Below, one piece after another: positions 1 to 6,618 of a stretch of DNA of 7,067 bases. The notes beneath the pieces were generated by a model. That model had not been told where the DNA came from and searched no databases. It saw only the letters and a program-made list of their open reading frames with translations. Position numbers and translations under genes: made by a program. Source of the DNA: Micrococcales bacterium (lineage in GTDB: Bacteria; Actinomycetota; Actinomycetes; Actinomycetales; Dermatophilaceae). Within the stretch, counting starts at the first letter, position 1; the number at the start of each line of letters is the position of its first letter. The DNA is taken from positions 1 through 7,067 of the forward strand of contig JAUNUZ010000124.1 in the NCBI GenBank assembly GCA_030537915.1, read 5' to 3'.

Positions 1-39
1 ATCGAGGCCTTCACCGAGATCACGAGGATGCAGCTGTGA
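1..39 (+). CDS. fliE: FliE, flagellar hook-basal body complex protein (3' end only)
   Basis: Only the last 12 codons and the TGA stop are present, read in frame 1 from the first base. The peptide ends in ITRMQL, which resembles the conserved C-terminus of FliE (typically ...EIMRMQ plus a hydrophobic residue). In the family this C-terminal helix helps FliE link the MS ring to the proximal rod. The position directly before fliF, with a 4-base GTGA overlap, is the usual fliE-fliF arrangement. The call rests on this short tail plus gene order. The 5' part lies outside the window. Confidence 0.8.
   Translation: MEAFTEITRMQL
24..28 (+). promoter_or_regulatory. Shine-Dalgarno site of fliF
   Basis: GAGGA lies inside the end of fliE, 7 bases before the GTG at 36. 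It supports that GTG as the fliF start and implies translation coupled to fliE. Confidence 0.6.
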
Positions 40-1664
40 GGAACCAGCGGTTCCGGCAGGTCATCACCCGCGTCCGCAGCAGCTTCAACGGCTTCACCGC
101 CGGTCAGCGTGCGGTGACGATCGTCGCCATCGTGGTCGCCATCGTCGGAGGAATGCTCTTCGTGCGCTGGGCGACCCAGCCGCAGCTGGACCCCCTGTTC
201 TCCCAGCTCTCGGCTGCGGACGCCTCGGCCGTCACGACGAGCCTCACCGACAAGGGCATCCCGAACGAGTTCAAGGACAACACGGTCTACGTGCCTCGCA
301 ATCTCAAGGACCAGGCCCGCATGGACCTGGCCGCCGAGAACCTGCCGGCCGGCGACAACTCCAAAGAGGGTTACCCGCTGGTGGAGAACGCGCCGCTGAC
401 GACCTCGGACTCCCAGCAGCGCATCCTCATCAAGCGGGCGACCGAGGGCGAGCTGAAGAAGGCGATCCAGCAGATCGAGGCGGTGCAGACCGCCACGGTC
501 AACCGCGCGCTGCCCGACCCCGACGTCTTCACCCGCGACCAGGCGCCGCCGAAGGCGTCGGTCATCATCGCCCCCAAGCCCAACGGCTCGCTGACGTCGG
601 GCCAGGTCGAGGCGATCGTCCACCTCGTGTCGTCCTCGATCCCCAAGCTGGACCCCACGAACGTCACGGTCGCCGACAGCAAGGGCGCGCTGCTGTCCGC
701 ACAGGGCGCGGCCGGCGGCGGCGCGGTCGGTGAGGCGCGCGTCGCCCAGCAGGCCGCCTACTCTGCACAGGTGAACCAGAGCCTGCAGGGGCTGCTGGAC
801 ACGACCGTCGGGCCCGGCAACTCCAGCGTGTCGGTGCGCGCCGACATGGACTTCAGCAACACCAAGACGTGGCGAAACACCTACATCCAGCCCCCGGCGG
901 GTGCCCCGGCTCTGGCGTCGGACACGACGAAGGAGCTCTACAAGGGCAACGGTCAGACCCCCGTCGGCGGCGTCCTGGGGCCGGACAACATCCCCGTGCC
1001 GAGCGCCAACGCGGGCACCAACGGCAGCGACTGGGAGAAGACGAGCACCAAGGAGACCCAGCCCTACGGCACCGAGTCGCAGTACGTGGACGGGACGGCC
1101 GGGCAGATCAAGCGCCTCAACGTCGCGGTCCTGCTCGACGCCAAGAACACCGGGGCCGTGCAGCTGGGTGTCATCCAGCAGGCAGTCTGCTCGGCGGCGG
1201 GAGTCGACACCAAGCGCGGTGACGTCTGCACCGTGGCCAAGACGCCGTTCGACACCGTGGCCGCCAAGAAGGCTGCCGACGAGGCCGCCGCACTGGCTGC
1301 GCAGGCGCGTCAGGACGAGCTCATGTCCCTGGCCAAGAACGTCGGCCTCGGCCTCCTGCTCCTGCTCGCGCTGCTCATCGGCTTCCGGCAGAGTCGCAAG
1401 CGGACCCGCACGCTCGAGCTCGGTCAGCTGGAGTCAACCGAGCGACCGATCCGGCCGGAGCTGCCCGGCGCGGCGGCGATCGAGGGCCGACCGGCTGAGT
1501 TCGAGCTCGACTCCGACGACGACCTTCGGGTCCTCCAGGCCACACCGATCGACCCGCAGAGCCAGGCCCGCGTCGCGGCCCGCGACGAGATCGCCACCCT
1601 CGTTCAGGACAACCCAGACGAAGTCGCGCGCCTCCTGCGCGGCTGGATGATAGAGCGGAGCTGA
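36..1664 (+). CDS. fliF: FliF, flagellar MS-ring protein
   Basis: Codes for 542 residues, in the normal FliF range. FliF multimerises in the cytoplasmic membrane to form the MS ring, the platform for the rotor and the export apparatus. A first membrane helix lies at about residues 26-45. It is followed by the YscJ/FliF ring-building domain (about 47-220), which includes family-like segments such as LDPLFSQLSAADASAV and the RATEGELKKAI helix leading to ALPDPDVF. A second extracytoplasmic domain (about 240-405) contains a Gly/Pro/Asn-rich variable insert at about 285-345. A second membrane helix lies at about 434-450. The cytoplasmic tail ends with DEIATLVQDNPDEVARLLRGW (about 517-537), matching the FliG-binding peptide of FliF. 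The GTG start overlaps the fliE stop (GTGA). The protein has only two cysteines, C385 and C398, both before the second membrane helix. Identity is secure from sequence and context. Confidence 0.97.
   Translation: MRNQRFRQVITRVRSSFNGFTAGQRAVTIVAIVVAIVGGMLFVRWATQPQLDPLFSQLSAADASAVTTSLTDKGIPNEFKDNTVYVPRNLKDQARMDLAAENLPAGDNSKEGYPLVENAPLTTSDSQQRILIKRATEGELKKAIQQIEAVQTATVNRALPDPDVFTRDQAPPKASVIIAPKPNGSLTSGQVEAIVHLVSSSIPKLDPTNVTVADSKGALLSAQGAAGGGAVGEARVAQQAAYSAQVNQSLQGLLDTTVGPGNSSVSVRADMDFSNTKTWRNTYIQPPAGAPALASDTTKELYKGNGQTPVGGVLGPDNIPVPSANAGTNGSDWEKTSTKETQPYGTESQYVDGTAGQIKRLNVAVLLDAKNTGAVQLGVIQQAVCSAAGVDTKRGDVCTVAKTPFDTVAAKKAADEAAALAAQARQDELMSLAKNVGLGLLLLLALLIGFRQSRKRTRTLELGQLESTERPIRPELPGAAAIEGRPAEFELDSDDDLRVLQATPIDPQSQARVAARDEIATLVQDNPDEVARLLRGWMIERS
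1657..1660 (+). promoter_or_regulatory. Shine-Dalgarno site of fliG
   Basis: GGAG in the last codons of fliF sits 8 bases before the GTG at 1669. The alternative in-frame ATG at 1687 has no comparable site, so this decides the start. Confidence 0.55.
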
Positions 1665-1668
1665 CCAG

Positions 1669-2682
1669 GTGTCGTCCGTCGCCACGATGAGCGGTCTGCG
1701 CAAGGCCGCCATCCTCCTCGTCCAACTCGGACGCGACCACAGCGCGCAGATCATGAAGACCCTGCGCGAGGCCGAGGTCGAGGCCCTCTCGGCCGAGATC
1801 GCCCGCCTGGAGAGTGTCGATATCGACACCCTCGATGACGTCCTGGAGGAGTTCCGCCAGCTTGCCAAGGCTCGCCAGTACTACGTGCAGGGTGGCATCA
1901 GCTTCGCCGAAGAGGTGCTCGTCGCGACGATGGGGCAGGACAAGGCGAGCGAGCTCATAGGTCGGTTGTCGGCCTCCCTGGTCGACACACCCTTCGAGTT
2001 CCTGCGTAATGTCGACGCCAAACTCATCCTCAGCTACCTGCAGGACGAGCACCCGCAGACGATCAGCCTGGTCATCGCACACATGCCCAGCGAGCAGGCC
2101 GCGATCATCCTGTCCGGGCTCGCGCCGGAGATGCAGGCCGAGGTCGCGCACCGGCTCGCGATCATGGACCGCACGAGCCCCGAGATCGTCAAGCAGGTAG
2201 AGGCCCACCTCGAACGCCGCCTGTCGACGCTCGTGCAAGCCAACGACTCGACAGCGGTCGGCGGTGTCAAGCCCTTGGTCGACATCATCAACCAGTCCGA
2301 CCGCACGACGGAGCGCCTCATTCTCGAGGGCCTGGAGAAGCGCGACCTGGAGCTGGCCGAAGAGGTCCGCGCCCACATGTTCATGTTCGAGGACATCGTC
2401 GGCCTCGAGGACCGCGCGATCCAGGTCGTGCTCCGCAAGGTCGACTCCAAGGATCTCGCAGTGGCCCTGAAGGGGGTCCGCGAGGATGTGCGCGAAAAGA
2501 TCACGCGCAACATGTCCGAGCGCGCCGCGCTCTCGCTGGCCGACGAGATCAGCATCCTGGGGCCGGTCCGCCTCAAGCAGGTCGAGGAGAGCCAGGCCGT
2601 CGTCATCCGCCAGATCCGCAGCCTCGAAGAGGCCGGCGAGATCGTGGTAGCTCGTGGTGGTGGCGATGAATTCGTTGCGTAG
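1669..2682 (+). CDS. fliG: FliG, flagellar motor switch protein
   Basis: Codes for 337 residues, the typical FliG length. FliG is the rotor subunit that binds the FliF tail, contacts FliM and receives torque from the MotA/B-type stator. The N-terminal domain begins with SGLRKAAILLVQLG (about 8-21), the usual FliG opening. The middle domain carries the EHPQ motif (127-130, in DEHPQTISLVIAHM). A Gly-Gly hinge lies near 198-199. The C-terminal domain has the MFxF-type motif (MFMFEDI, 237-243), then the torque-helix region LEDRAIQ (247-252) and the conserved GPVRLKQVE block (298-306). The acidic pair in the torque helix is Glu247-Asp248, where many FliG proteins have Asp-Asp. The GTG start follows fliF by 4 bases and has a Shine-Dalgarno site; an internal ATG at 1687 would remove only six residues. 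The 3' end overlaps fliH. Confidence 0.97.
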   Translation: MSSVATMSGLRKAAILLVQLGRDHSAQIMKTLREAEVEALSAEIARLESVDIDTLDDVLEEFRQLAKARQYYVQGGISFAEEVLVATMGQDKASELIGRLSASLVDTPFEFLRNVDAKLILSYLQDEHPQTISLVIAHMPSEQAAIILSGLAPEMQAEVAHRLAIMDRTSPEIVKQVEAHLERRLSTLVQANDSTAVGGVKPLVDIINQSDRTTERLILEGLEKRDLELAEEVRAHMFMFEDIVGLEDRAIQVVLRKVDSKDLAVALKGVREDVREKITRNMSERAALSLADEISILGPVRLKQVEESQAVVIRQIRSLEEAGEIVVARGGGDEFVA

Positions 2683-3391
2683 CATGGCGGCGCCCGGCTA
2701 CGTCCTGCGCGGCGACCAGGGCAGCCGGATGCGCCCGGCCCGGATGTCCGCGGATCTGACCACGACCCCGTTCACGGCGGTGGGGGTCGCGGACCCGCGC
2801 CTCGTCGACCCGCACCTGGAGGCGGTGGTCGAGGAGGCGAAGTCGCAGGCTCGCGAGGCCGGTTACGTCTCGGGGCACCAGGCCGGCTTGCAGGTCGGCA
2901 GGCAAGAGGGTCTGGAACTGCTCGCGGCCCAGCAACAGGTGCTCGTCGAGCAGGACGCCCAGGAGCGCGCCGCCCGCAAGGAGCGGCTCGTCGAGCTGCT
3001 CGGCGCGCTGGAGAGCGCCGTTGCCGCGGCCCTGGACTACCAGGCGCCGCGCGTCGAGGAGATGCGCGATCTCATCGCCGAGATGGCCGTCGACATCGCG
3101 GAGGTGCTCGTCGGGCATCATCTGCAGGTCGAGGATTGCGCCGCCAAGGACGCGGTCGTCCGGGCGCTCTCGCGCGTACCGCGCGAGGCCTCGGTGACGC
3201 TGCGCCTGCACCCGGCCGACGTGGCGCTCATCGCAGAGTACGTCGACGAGGTCACGGACTGGCAGGTCGCCCGCGTCGTGCCGGACCCGGCGATCGAGCG
3301 CGGCGACGCCGCCGCCCACGCCCAGAATCTCGAGGTCGAGGCCTCGATCAGCGGCGGCCTGGCGCGCATGCGCGAGGTGCTCAACCCGTGA
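2666..3391 (+). CDS. fliH: FliH, flagellar export ATPase regulator/stator
   Basis: Codes for about 241 residues. FliH dimerises, holds FliI in check, and tethers the ATPase to the C ring and export gate, acting as a peripheral stalk. The N-terminal about 50 residues are variable and Pro/Arg/Thr-rich. At about residues 58-82 there is an AxxxAxxxGxxxGxxxGxxxGxxxG run (glycines 66, 70, 74, 78 and 82), the helix-dimer signature known from FliH proteins. A charged, Gln/Glu-rich coiled coil follows to about 120, then a C-terminal FliH/YscL-like domain (about 121-241) related to ATP synthase delta subunits. The start is uncertain: ATG 2666 is chosen because a G-rich stretch lies 5 bases upstream. 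GTG 2654 (4 residues longer) and ATG 2684 (6 residues shorter) are possible. It overlaps fliG by about 17 bases and its TGA overlaps the fliI GTG. Sequence conservation is low in this family, so the call uses the glycine ladder and synteny. Confidence 0.9.
   Translation: MNSLRSMAAPGYVLRGDQGSRMRPARMSADLTTTPFTAVGVADPRLVDPHLEAVVEEAKSQAREAGYVSGHQAGLQVGRQEGLELLAAQQQVLVEQDAQERAARKERLVELLGALESAVAAALDYQAPRVEEMRDLIAEMAVDIAEVLVGHHLQVEDCAAKDAVVRALSRVPREASVTLRLHPADVALIAEYVDEVTDWQVARVVPDPAIERGDAAAHAQNLEVEASISGGLARMREVLNP
3374..3379 (+). promoter_or_regulatory. Shine-Dalgarno site of fliI
   Basis: GAGGTG lies 8 bases before the GTG at 3388. The fliI reading frame stays open upstream as far as 3136, so this site, with the GTGA overlap, is what fixes the start. 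Confidence 0.6.
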
Positions 3392-4695
3392 AGGCGCTGC
3401 TCGAGCAGCTGACGACCGCCGCGCGTCCGCGGGTCACCGGCAAGGTCATCAGCGCCGTCGGCCTGAGCATCGATGTCGCCGGGCTCGAGCTCGCCGTGGG
3501 TGAGGCCGTCGAGATCTACGGCGACGAGGGCATTGTCATGGCGGAGGTCATCGCGCTGCACTCAGACAGTGCGTCGTGCATGCCGATCTCTGACCTACGC
3601 GGCATCCGTGCGGGCAATCCGGTGCGCGGCACCGGCGGCGCCCTGCGGGTGCCCGTCGGGCACGGGATGCTCGGCCGGGTCGTCAACGCCCTCGGCCGGC
3701 CGCTGGACGGCCAGGGACCGCTGCGCAACGTGCAGCTCGTCACGACCGACGGCACGCCGCCGCCGGCGATGGACCGCGAGCGCATCAACACCCCGATGCC
3801 GCTGGGCGTGCGCGCCATCGACACCCTCATCCCGTGCGGGCGCGGCCAGCGCCTTGGGATCTTCGCCGGCTCCGGTGTCGGCAAGTCGAGTCTGCTGTCG
3901 ATGATCGTGCGCGGTTCGCAGGCCCCGGTCTGCGTGTTGGCGCTCGTCGGTGAGCGCGGCCGGGAGGTGCGCGAATTCGTCGAAGGTGACCTCGGGCCGG
4001 AGGGTCTGGCGCGCTCCGTCGTCGTCGTCGCCACGTCCGACGAGCCGGCACTCGTGCGCCTGCGCGCGGCCTTCACCGCGACCCGGATCGCCGAGTGGTT
4101 CCGCGATCAGGGCAACGACGTCGTCCTGTGTATGGACTCGGTCACGCGCGTCGCCATGGCGCAGCGCGAGGTCGGATTGGCCTCGGGGGAGCCACCGGCT
4201 ACCCGCGGCTACCCGCCGTCCGTCTTCGGGCTCATGCCCCGGCTGCTCGAACGGGCGGGCATGGCCAAGACGGGGTCGATCACGGGCCTCTACACCGTGC
4301 TCGTCGACGGGGACGACCTCAACGACCCGATCGCCGACAACGTCCGCTCAATCCTCGACGGGCACATCGTCCTGTCGCGCTCGATCGCGACGCAGGGCCA
4401 CTTCCCGGCCATCGACGTGCTCGAGTCGATCTCGCGTGCCGACAAGGCGCTCACCTCGCGCGAGCAGCGCGAAGCTGCCACGACGGTGCGCCGGCTCATG
4501 GCGGCCCGTCGAGACGCCAAGGACCTCATCGACATCGGCGCCTACGTCGCTGGCAGTAACCCACTCGTCGACCGTGCCCTGCGTCAGGCGGACGTCATCG
4601 ACGGCTTCCTGCGCCAGGACATGGAGGACCTCACGCCGGCGGCGCTGAGCTGGTCCGCGCTGACGTCCATCGCCCACTCCGACACCCTGGGTTAG
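3388..4695 (+). CDS. fliI: FliI, flagellum-specific type III export ATPase
   Basis: Codes for 435 residues, slightly shorter than the enterobacterial protein. FliI is the hexameric ATPase, related to F1 beta, that uses ATP hydrolysis to help unfold and load substrates at the flagellar export gate. The N-terminal beta-barrel-like region (about 1-90) is followed by the catalytic domain. The Walker A loop is GSGVGKS (161-167, with K166). The probable catalytic glutamate is E189 in GERGREV. The Walker B strand is DVVLCMDS (244-251, with D250). The conserved RGYPPSVF block follows shortly after. The C-terminal region (about 345-435) carries the helical FliI/YscN ending. The frame is open well upstream into fliH (from 3136), but that extension has no family similarity and is antisense-like GC-rich coding noise. 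The GTG at 3388 gives the normal N-terminus and a GTGA overlap with fliH. Type III injectisome ATPases are the only close alternative, and the flagellar neighbours exclude them. Confidence 0.97.
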   Translation: MKALLEQLTTAARPRVTGKVISAVGLSIDVAGLELAVGEAVEIYGDEGIVMAEVIALHSDSASCMPISDLRGIRAGNPVRGTGGALRVPVGHGMLGRVVNALGRPLDGQGPLRNVQLVTTDGTPPPAMDRERINTPMPLGVRAIDTLIPCGRGQRLGIFAGSGVGKSSLLSMIVRGSQAPVCVLALVGERGREVREFVEGDLGPEGLARSVVVVATSDEPALVRLRAAFTATRIAEWFRDQGNDVVLCMDSVTRVAMAQREVGLASGEPPATRGYPPSVFGLMPRLLERAGMAKTGSITGLYTVLVDGDDLNDPIADNVRSILDGHIVLSRSIATQGHFPAIDVLESISRADKALTSREQREAATTVRRLMAARRDAKDLIDIGAYVAGSNPLVDRALRQADVIDGFLRQDMEDLTPAALSWSALTSIAHSDTLG

Positions 4696-4709
4696 GGCAG
4701 GCTCCGGCG

Positions 4710-5156
4710 ATGGCCAAGCTCAAGACCCCCTATGACACCCTTTTGCGGATCCGTCGCATCGAGGAGGACAAGGCCAAGGCCGCCCTCGCGGTAGCCAACC
4801 ACGCGCAGCGCGCGGCGGCGGCGGCGCTGCAGGATCGCCGGTCGTACTACGCCTCGGCCGCGGTTGCGCCAGATGGTGAGACCGATCTGGGTGCCTTCCA
4901 GCGTCAGGTGGCGCACGGTACGGCGGCTGCCCGGGCGGTCGGCATCGCGGCCGGGTCGCTCCAAAGCTCCCAGCGGACAACACAACAGGCCATCGAGGCG
5001 ACCCGAGCGGCGTCGATGCGCAGCCAGGGTCTGGAGAAGCTCGTGGCGCGAGCCAAGGATGCGTGGATGCACGAAATGCTTGCCGCCGACCAACGGACGG
5101 CCGAAGAGAGCATGGCAGGCAAACGCGGACGCGCACGTCGTAGAGGGGTTCAATGA
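4710..5156 (+). CDS. fliJ: FliJ-like flagellar export protein
   Basis: Codes for 148 residues, the usual FliJ size. FliJ inserts into the FliI hexamer like the gamma stalk of F1 and contacts the export gate protein FlhA; it also helps recycle chaperones. The protein is almost entirely predicted helix. A first coiled-coil arm (about 8-50) begins with TPYDTLLRIRRIEEDKA, like other FliJ N-termini. A probable turn lies at Pro54-Asp55-Gly56. A second arm (about 60-135) includes GLEKLVARAKDAW, resembling the FliJ C-terminal helix. It ends in a basic tail (KRGRARRRG). It is unusually alanine-rich, as expected for the GC content. The start ATG lies 14 bases after fliI with a loose AGGGCAGG Shine-Dalgarno site at 4694-4701. 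Its stop overlaps the next start (ATGA). FliJ sequences diverge strongly, so position between fliI and the hydrolase carries much of the weight. Confidence 0.87.
   Translation: MAKLKTPYDTLLRIRRIEEDKAKAALAVANHAQRAAAAALQDRRSYYASAAVAPDGETDLGAFQRQVAHGTAAARAVGIAAGSLQSSQRTTQQAIEATRAASMRSQGLEKLVARAKDAWMHEMLAADQRTAEESMAGKRGRARRRGVQ
5143..5148 (+). promoter_or_regulatory. Shine-Dalgarno site of the cell-wall hydrolase gene
   Basis: GAGGGG at the end of fliJ lies only 4 bases before ATG 5153, a short spacing, and supports coupling at the ATGA overlap. Confidence 0.5.
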
Positions 5157-6610
5157 CAGTCGAGGTATCCGGGATCGTGGCCGCCCAGGCCCGCGTTCAG
5201 GAGATCCAGAGCCGGTTCGGAATCCAGCCACAGAACACTGTGCAGCCAGCTGCCAGCGCGGCCTCGGGTTCGACTGGTTCCTTCGGCGCATCCCTGGCCC
5301 GGGCGCGCAATGCCGGGACCCCGGCGACTGCCGCAGCCCCCTTCGTGTGGGACCCGGGCGCCGCGCCGGGTCAGCTGATCCGCAAGCCCGGCGCGGCCGC
5401 GGCGCTCGCTGCGCCGCCCGTGACGCAGGGCACGGCCCCGGTGGCTGCCGGCCCGACGGGTGTCGGCGGCAGCACGGCCACGCCCGCGGTCGACGGCGTC
5501 GACCCGACCTCCGCAGTGGCGCCCGTCGAAGGGGTCGCCGGAACCTCCAAGGTCGATGCGCTGCTGGCGACCGCCAAGAAGTACCTCGGCGTGCCCTATA
5601 AATGGGGCGGCACGGACCCCAGGTCTGGCCTGGACTGCTCCGGCTTCACTCAACTGGTCTTCAAGCAGCACGGCTACCAGCTGCCCCGCGTGGCCCGCCA
5701 GCAGCAGAACCAGGGCGTCTCGATCCCCTCGCTCGCCGACGCCAAGCCCGGTGACCTCGTAACCTTCGGCCGACCGGCGACGCACATCGGGATCTACCTC
5801 GGCAACAACAAGATGATCCACGCGCCGCGCACCGGTGATGTCGTCAAGGTCTCGACACTGTGGAAGACCCCGAGCTCGATTCGGCGCATCCTACCCGTGG
5901 GCAGCGATCAGCCGCAGGTCACCCGAGGCGGGACCGCGGGTCGTGCGGATCAGGTCGCGCTGCCGACCGCCTCAATCGACGCCTCGGCGGTCCAGGCGGC
6001 CGTCACGTCCGCGGCTGCGAACGCGGCGGCGATGTCGTCCGTGTCGTCATCCTCGGCCGGGGGTCTGGGCGGTTGGGCCGGATCGACGCCGGCGCCCGAC
6101 ACGTGGGGTGCGGCCGTGGCCGCGGCGAGCGGTTCGCCCTCCGGCCGCATCCCCGCCGCCTCGGTGGCAACGAATGCGGTCGCGGCCCCCAGCTCCGTCG
6201 CCTCGATCGGTCCGCTGGCGCAGGCCCCGGCATCGCTGCAGAAACTCTTCGTCGAGGCGGGTCGCAAGCACGGCGTCCCGGCGCAGTTGCTCGCGGCCGT
6301 CGCCAAGCAGGAGAGCGATTTCACGCCGACCGCGGTGAGTCGCGCCGGTGCCCGCGGGCTCATGCAGCTCATGCCGGCCACGGCGCGCGGCCTCGGGGTG
6401 CGCGACGCGTTCGACCCCGCCCAAGCGGTCGACGGCGCGGCCCGCCTGCTGCGTGATCACCTCAAGTCCTTCGGGTCGACGCGGCTGGCACTGGCCGCCT
6501 ACAACGCGGGCCCGGGTGCCGTCCGCCGCTACGACGGTGTGCCGCCCTACGCCGAGACCCAGAACTACGTCCGCAAGATCATGGCCAACTTGAGCACCGC
6601 CGGAGCCTAG
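5153..6610 (+). CDS. Bifunctional NlpC/P60 (C40) peptidase and SLT lytic transglycosylase, flagellar
   Basis: Codes for 485 residues with two peptidoglycan-cutting domains. Residues 1-25 form a probable amphipathic helix (VSGIVAAQARVQEIQSRFG); 26-130 is an Ala/Pro/Gly/Thr linker. Residues 132-249 are an NlpC/P60 domain: catalytic Cys162 in DCSGF (the only cysteine in the protein), His211 in THIGIYLG and His223 as the likely third residue. This family cuts stem-peptide bonds such as D-Glu-to-diamino acid. Residues 250-358 are a low-complexity Ala/Ser/Gly linker. Residues 360-482 are a family 1 SLT domain: catalytic Glu387 in KQESDF, GLMQLMP (402-408), AYNAGPGAV (449-457) and PYAETQNYV (465-473). 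This family cleaves glycan strands with formation of 1,6-anhydro-muramic acid. I see no Sec signal peptide or membrane helix. Placement between fliJ and fliK suggests a FlgJ-like role in opening the wall for the rod, perhaps after export by the flagellar apparatus itself; that is inference. Confidence 0.93.
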   Translation: MTVEVSGIVAAQARVQEIQSRFGIQPQNTVQPAASAASGSTGSFGASLARARNAGTPATAAAPFVWDPGAAPGQLIRKPGAAAALAAPPVTQGTAPVAAGPTGVGGSTATPAVDGVDPTSAVAPVEGVAGTSKVDALLATAKKYLGVPYKWGGTDPRSGLDCSGFTQLVFKQHGYQLPRVARQQQNQGVSIPSLADAKPGDLVTFGRPATHIGIYLGNNKMIHAPRTGDVVKVSTLWKTPSSIRRILPVGSDQPQVTRGGTAGRADQVALPTASIDASAVQAAVTSAAANAAAMSSVSSSSAGGLGGWAGSTPAPDTWGAAVAAASGSPSGRIPAASVATNAVAAPSSVASIGPLAQAPASLQKLFVEAGRKHGVPAQLLAAVAKQESDFTPTAVSRAGARGLMQLMPATARGLGVRDAFDPAQAVDGAARLLRDHLKSFGSTRLALAAYNAGPGAVRRYDGVPPYAETQNYVRKIMANLSTAGA

Positions 6611-6615
6611 GGGAA
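6609..6615 (+). promoter_or_regulatory. Shine-Dalgarno site of fliK
   Basis: AGGGGAA overlaps the stop codon of the hydrolase gene and precedes ATG 6619 by a few bases, supporting that start. Confidence 0.55.
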
Positions 6616-6618
6616 CCC

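Noticed and set aside
1375..2685. Long open frame of 436 codons on the minus strand opposite fliG
   Set aside because: It mirrors fliG and the end of fliF in a frame where GC-rich codons rarely produce stops. The product is a Leu/Asp/Arg-rich mix with no domain, and fliG is unambiguous on the other strand.
3136..3387. Upstream extension of the fliI frame into fliH (84 extra codons)
   Set aside because: The extra residues are Arg/Gly/Ala-rich with no FliI similarity, and the GTG at 3388 with its Shine-Dalgarno site and GTGA overlap gives the normal N-terminus.
4692..5291. Minus-strand frame opposite fliJ, 199 codons
   Set aside because: No recognisable domain, rich in Arg/Gly/Pro as expected from antisense reading of Ala-rich codons, and no start signal.
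4864..5601. Plus-strand frame of 245 codons spanning fliJ and the start of the hydrolase
   Set aside because: It crosses two real genes in another frame and yields an Arg/Gly-rich product with no family features.
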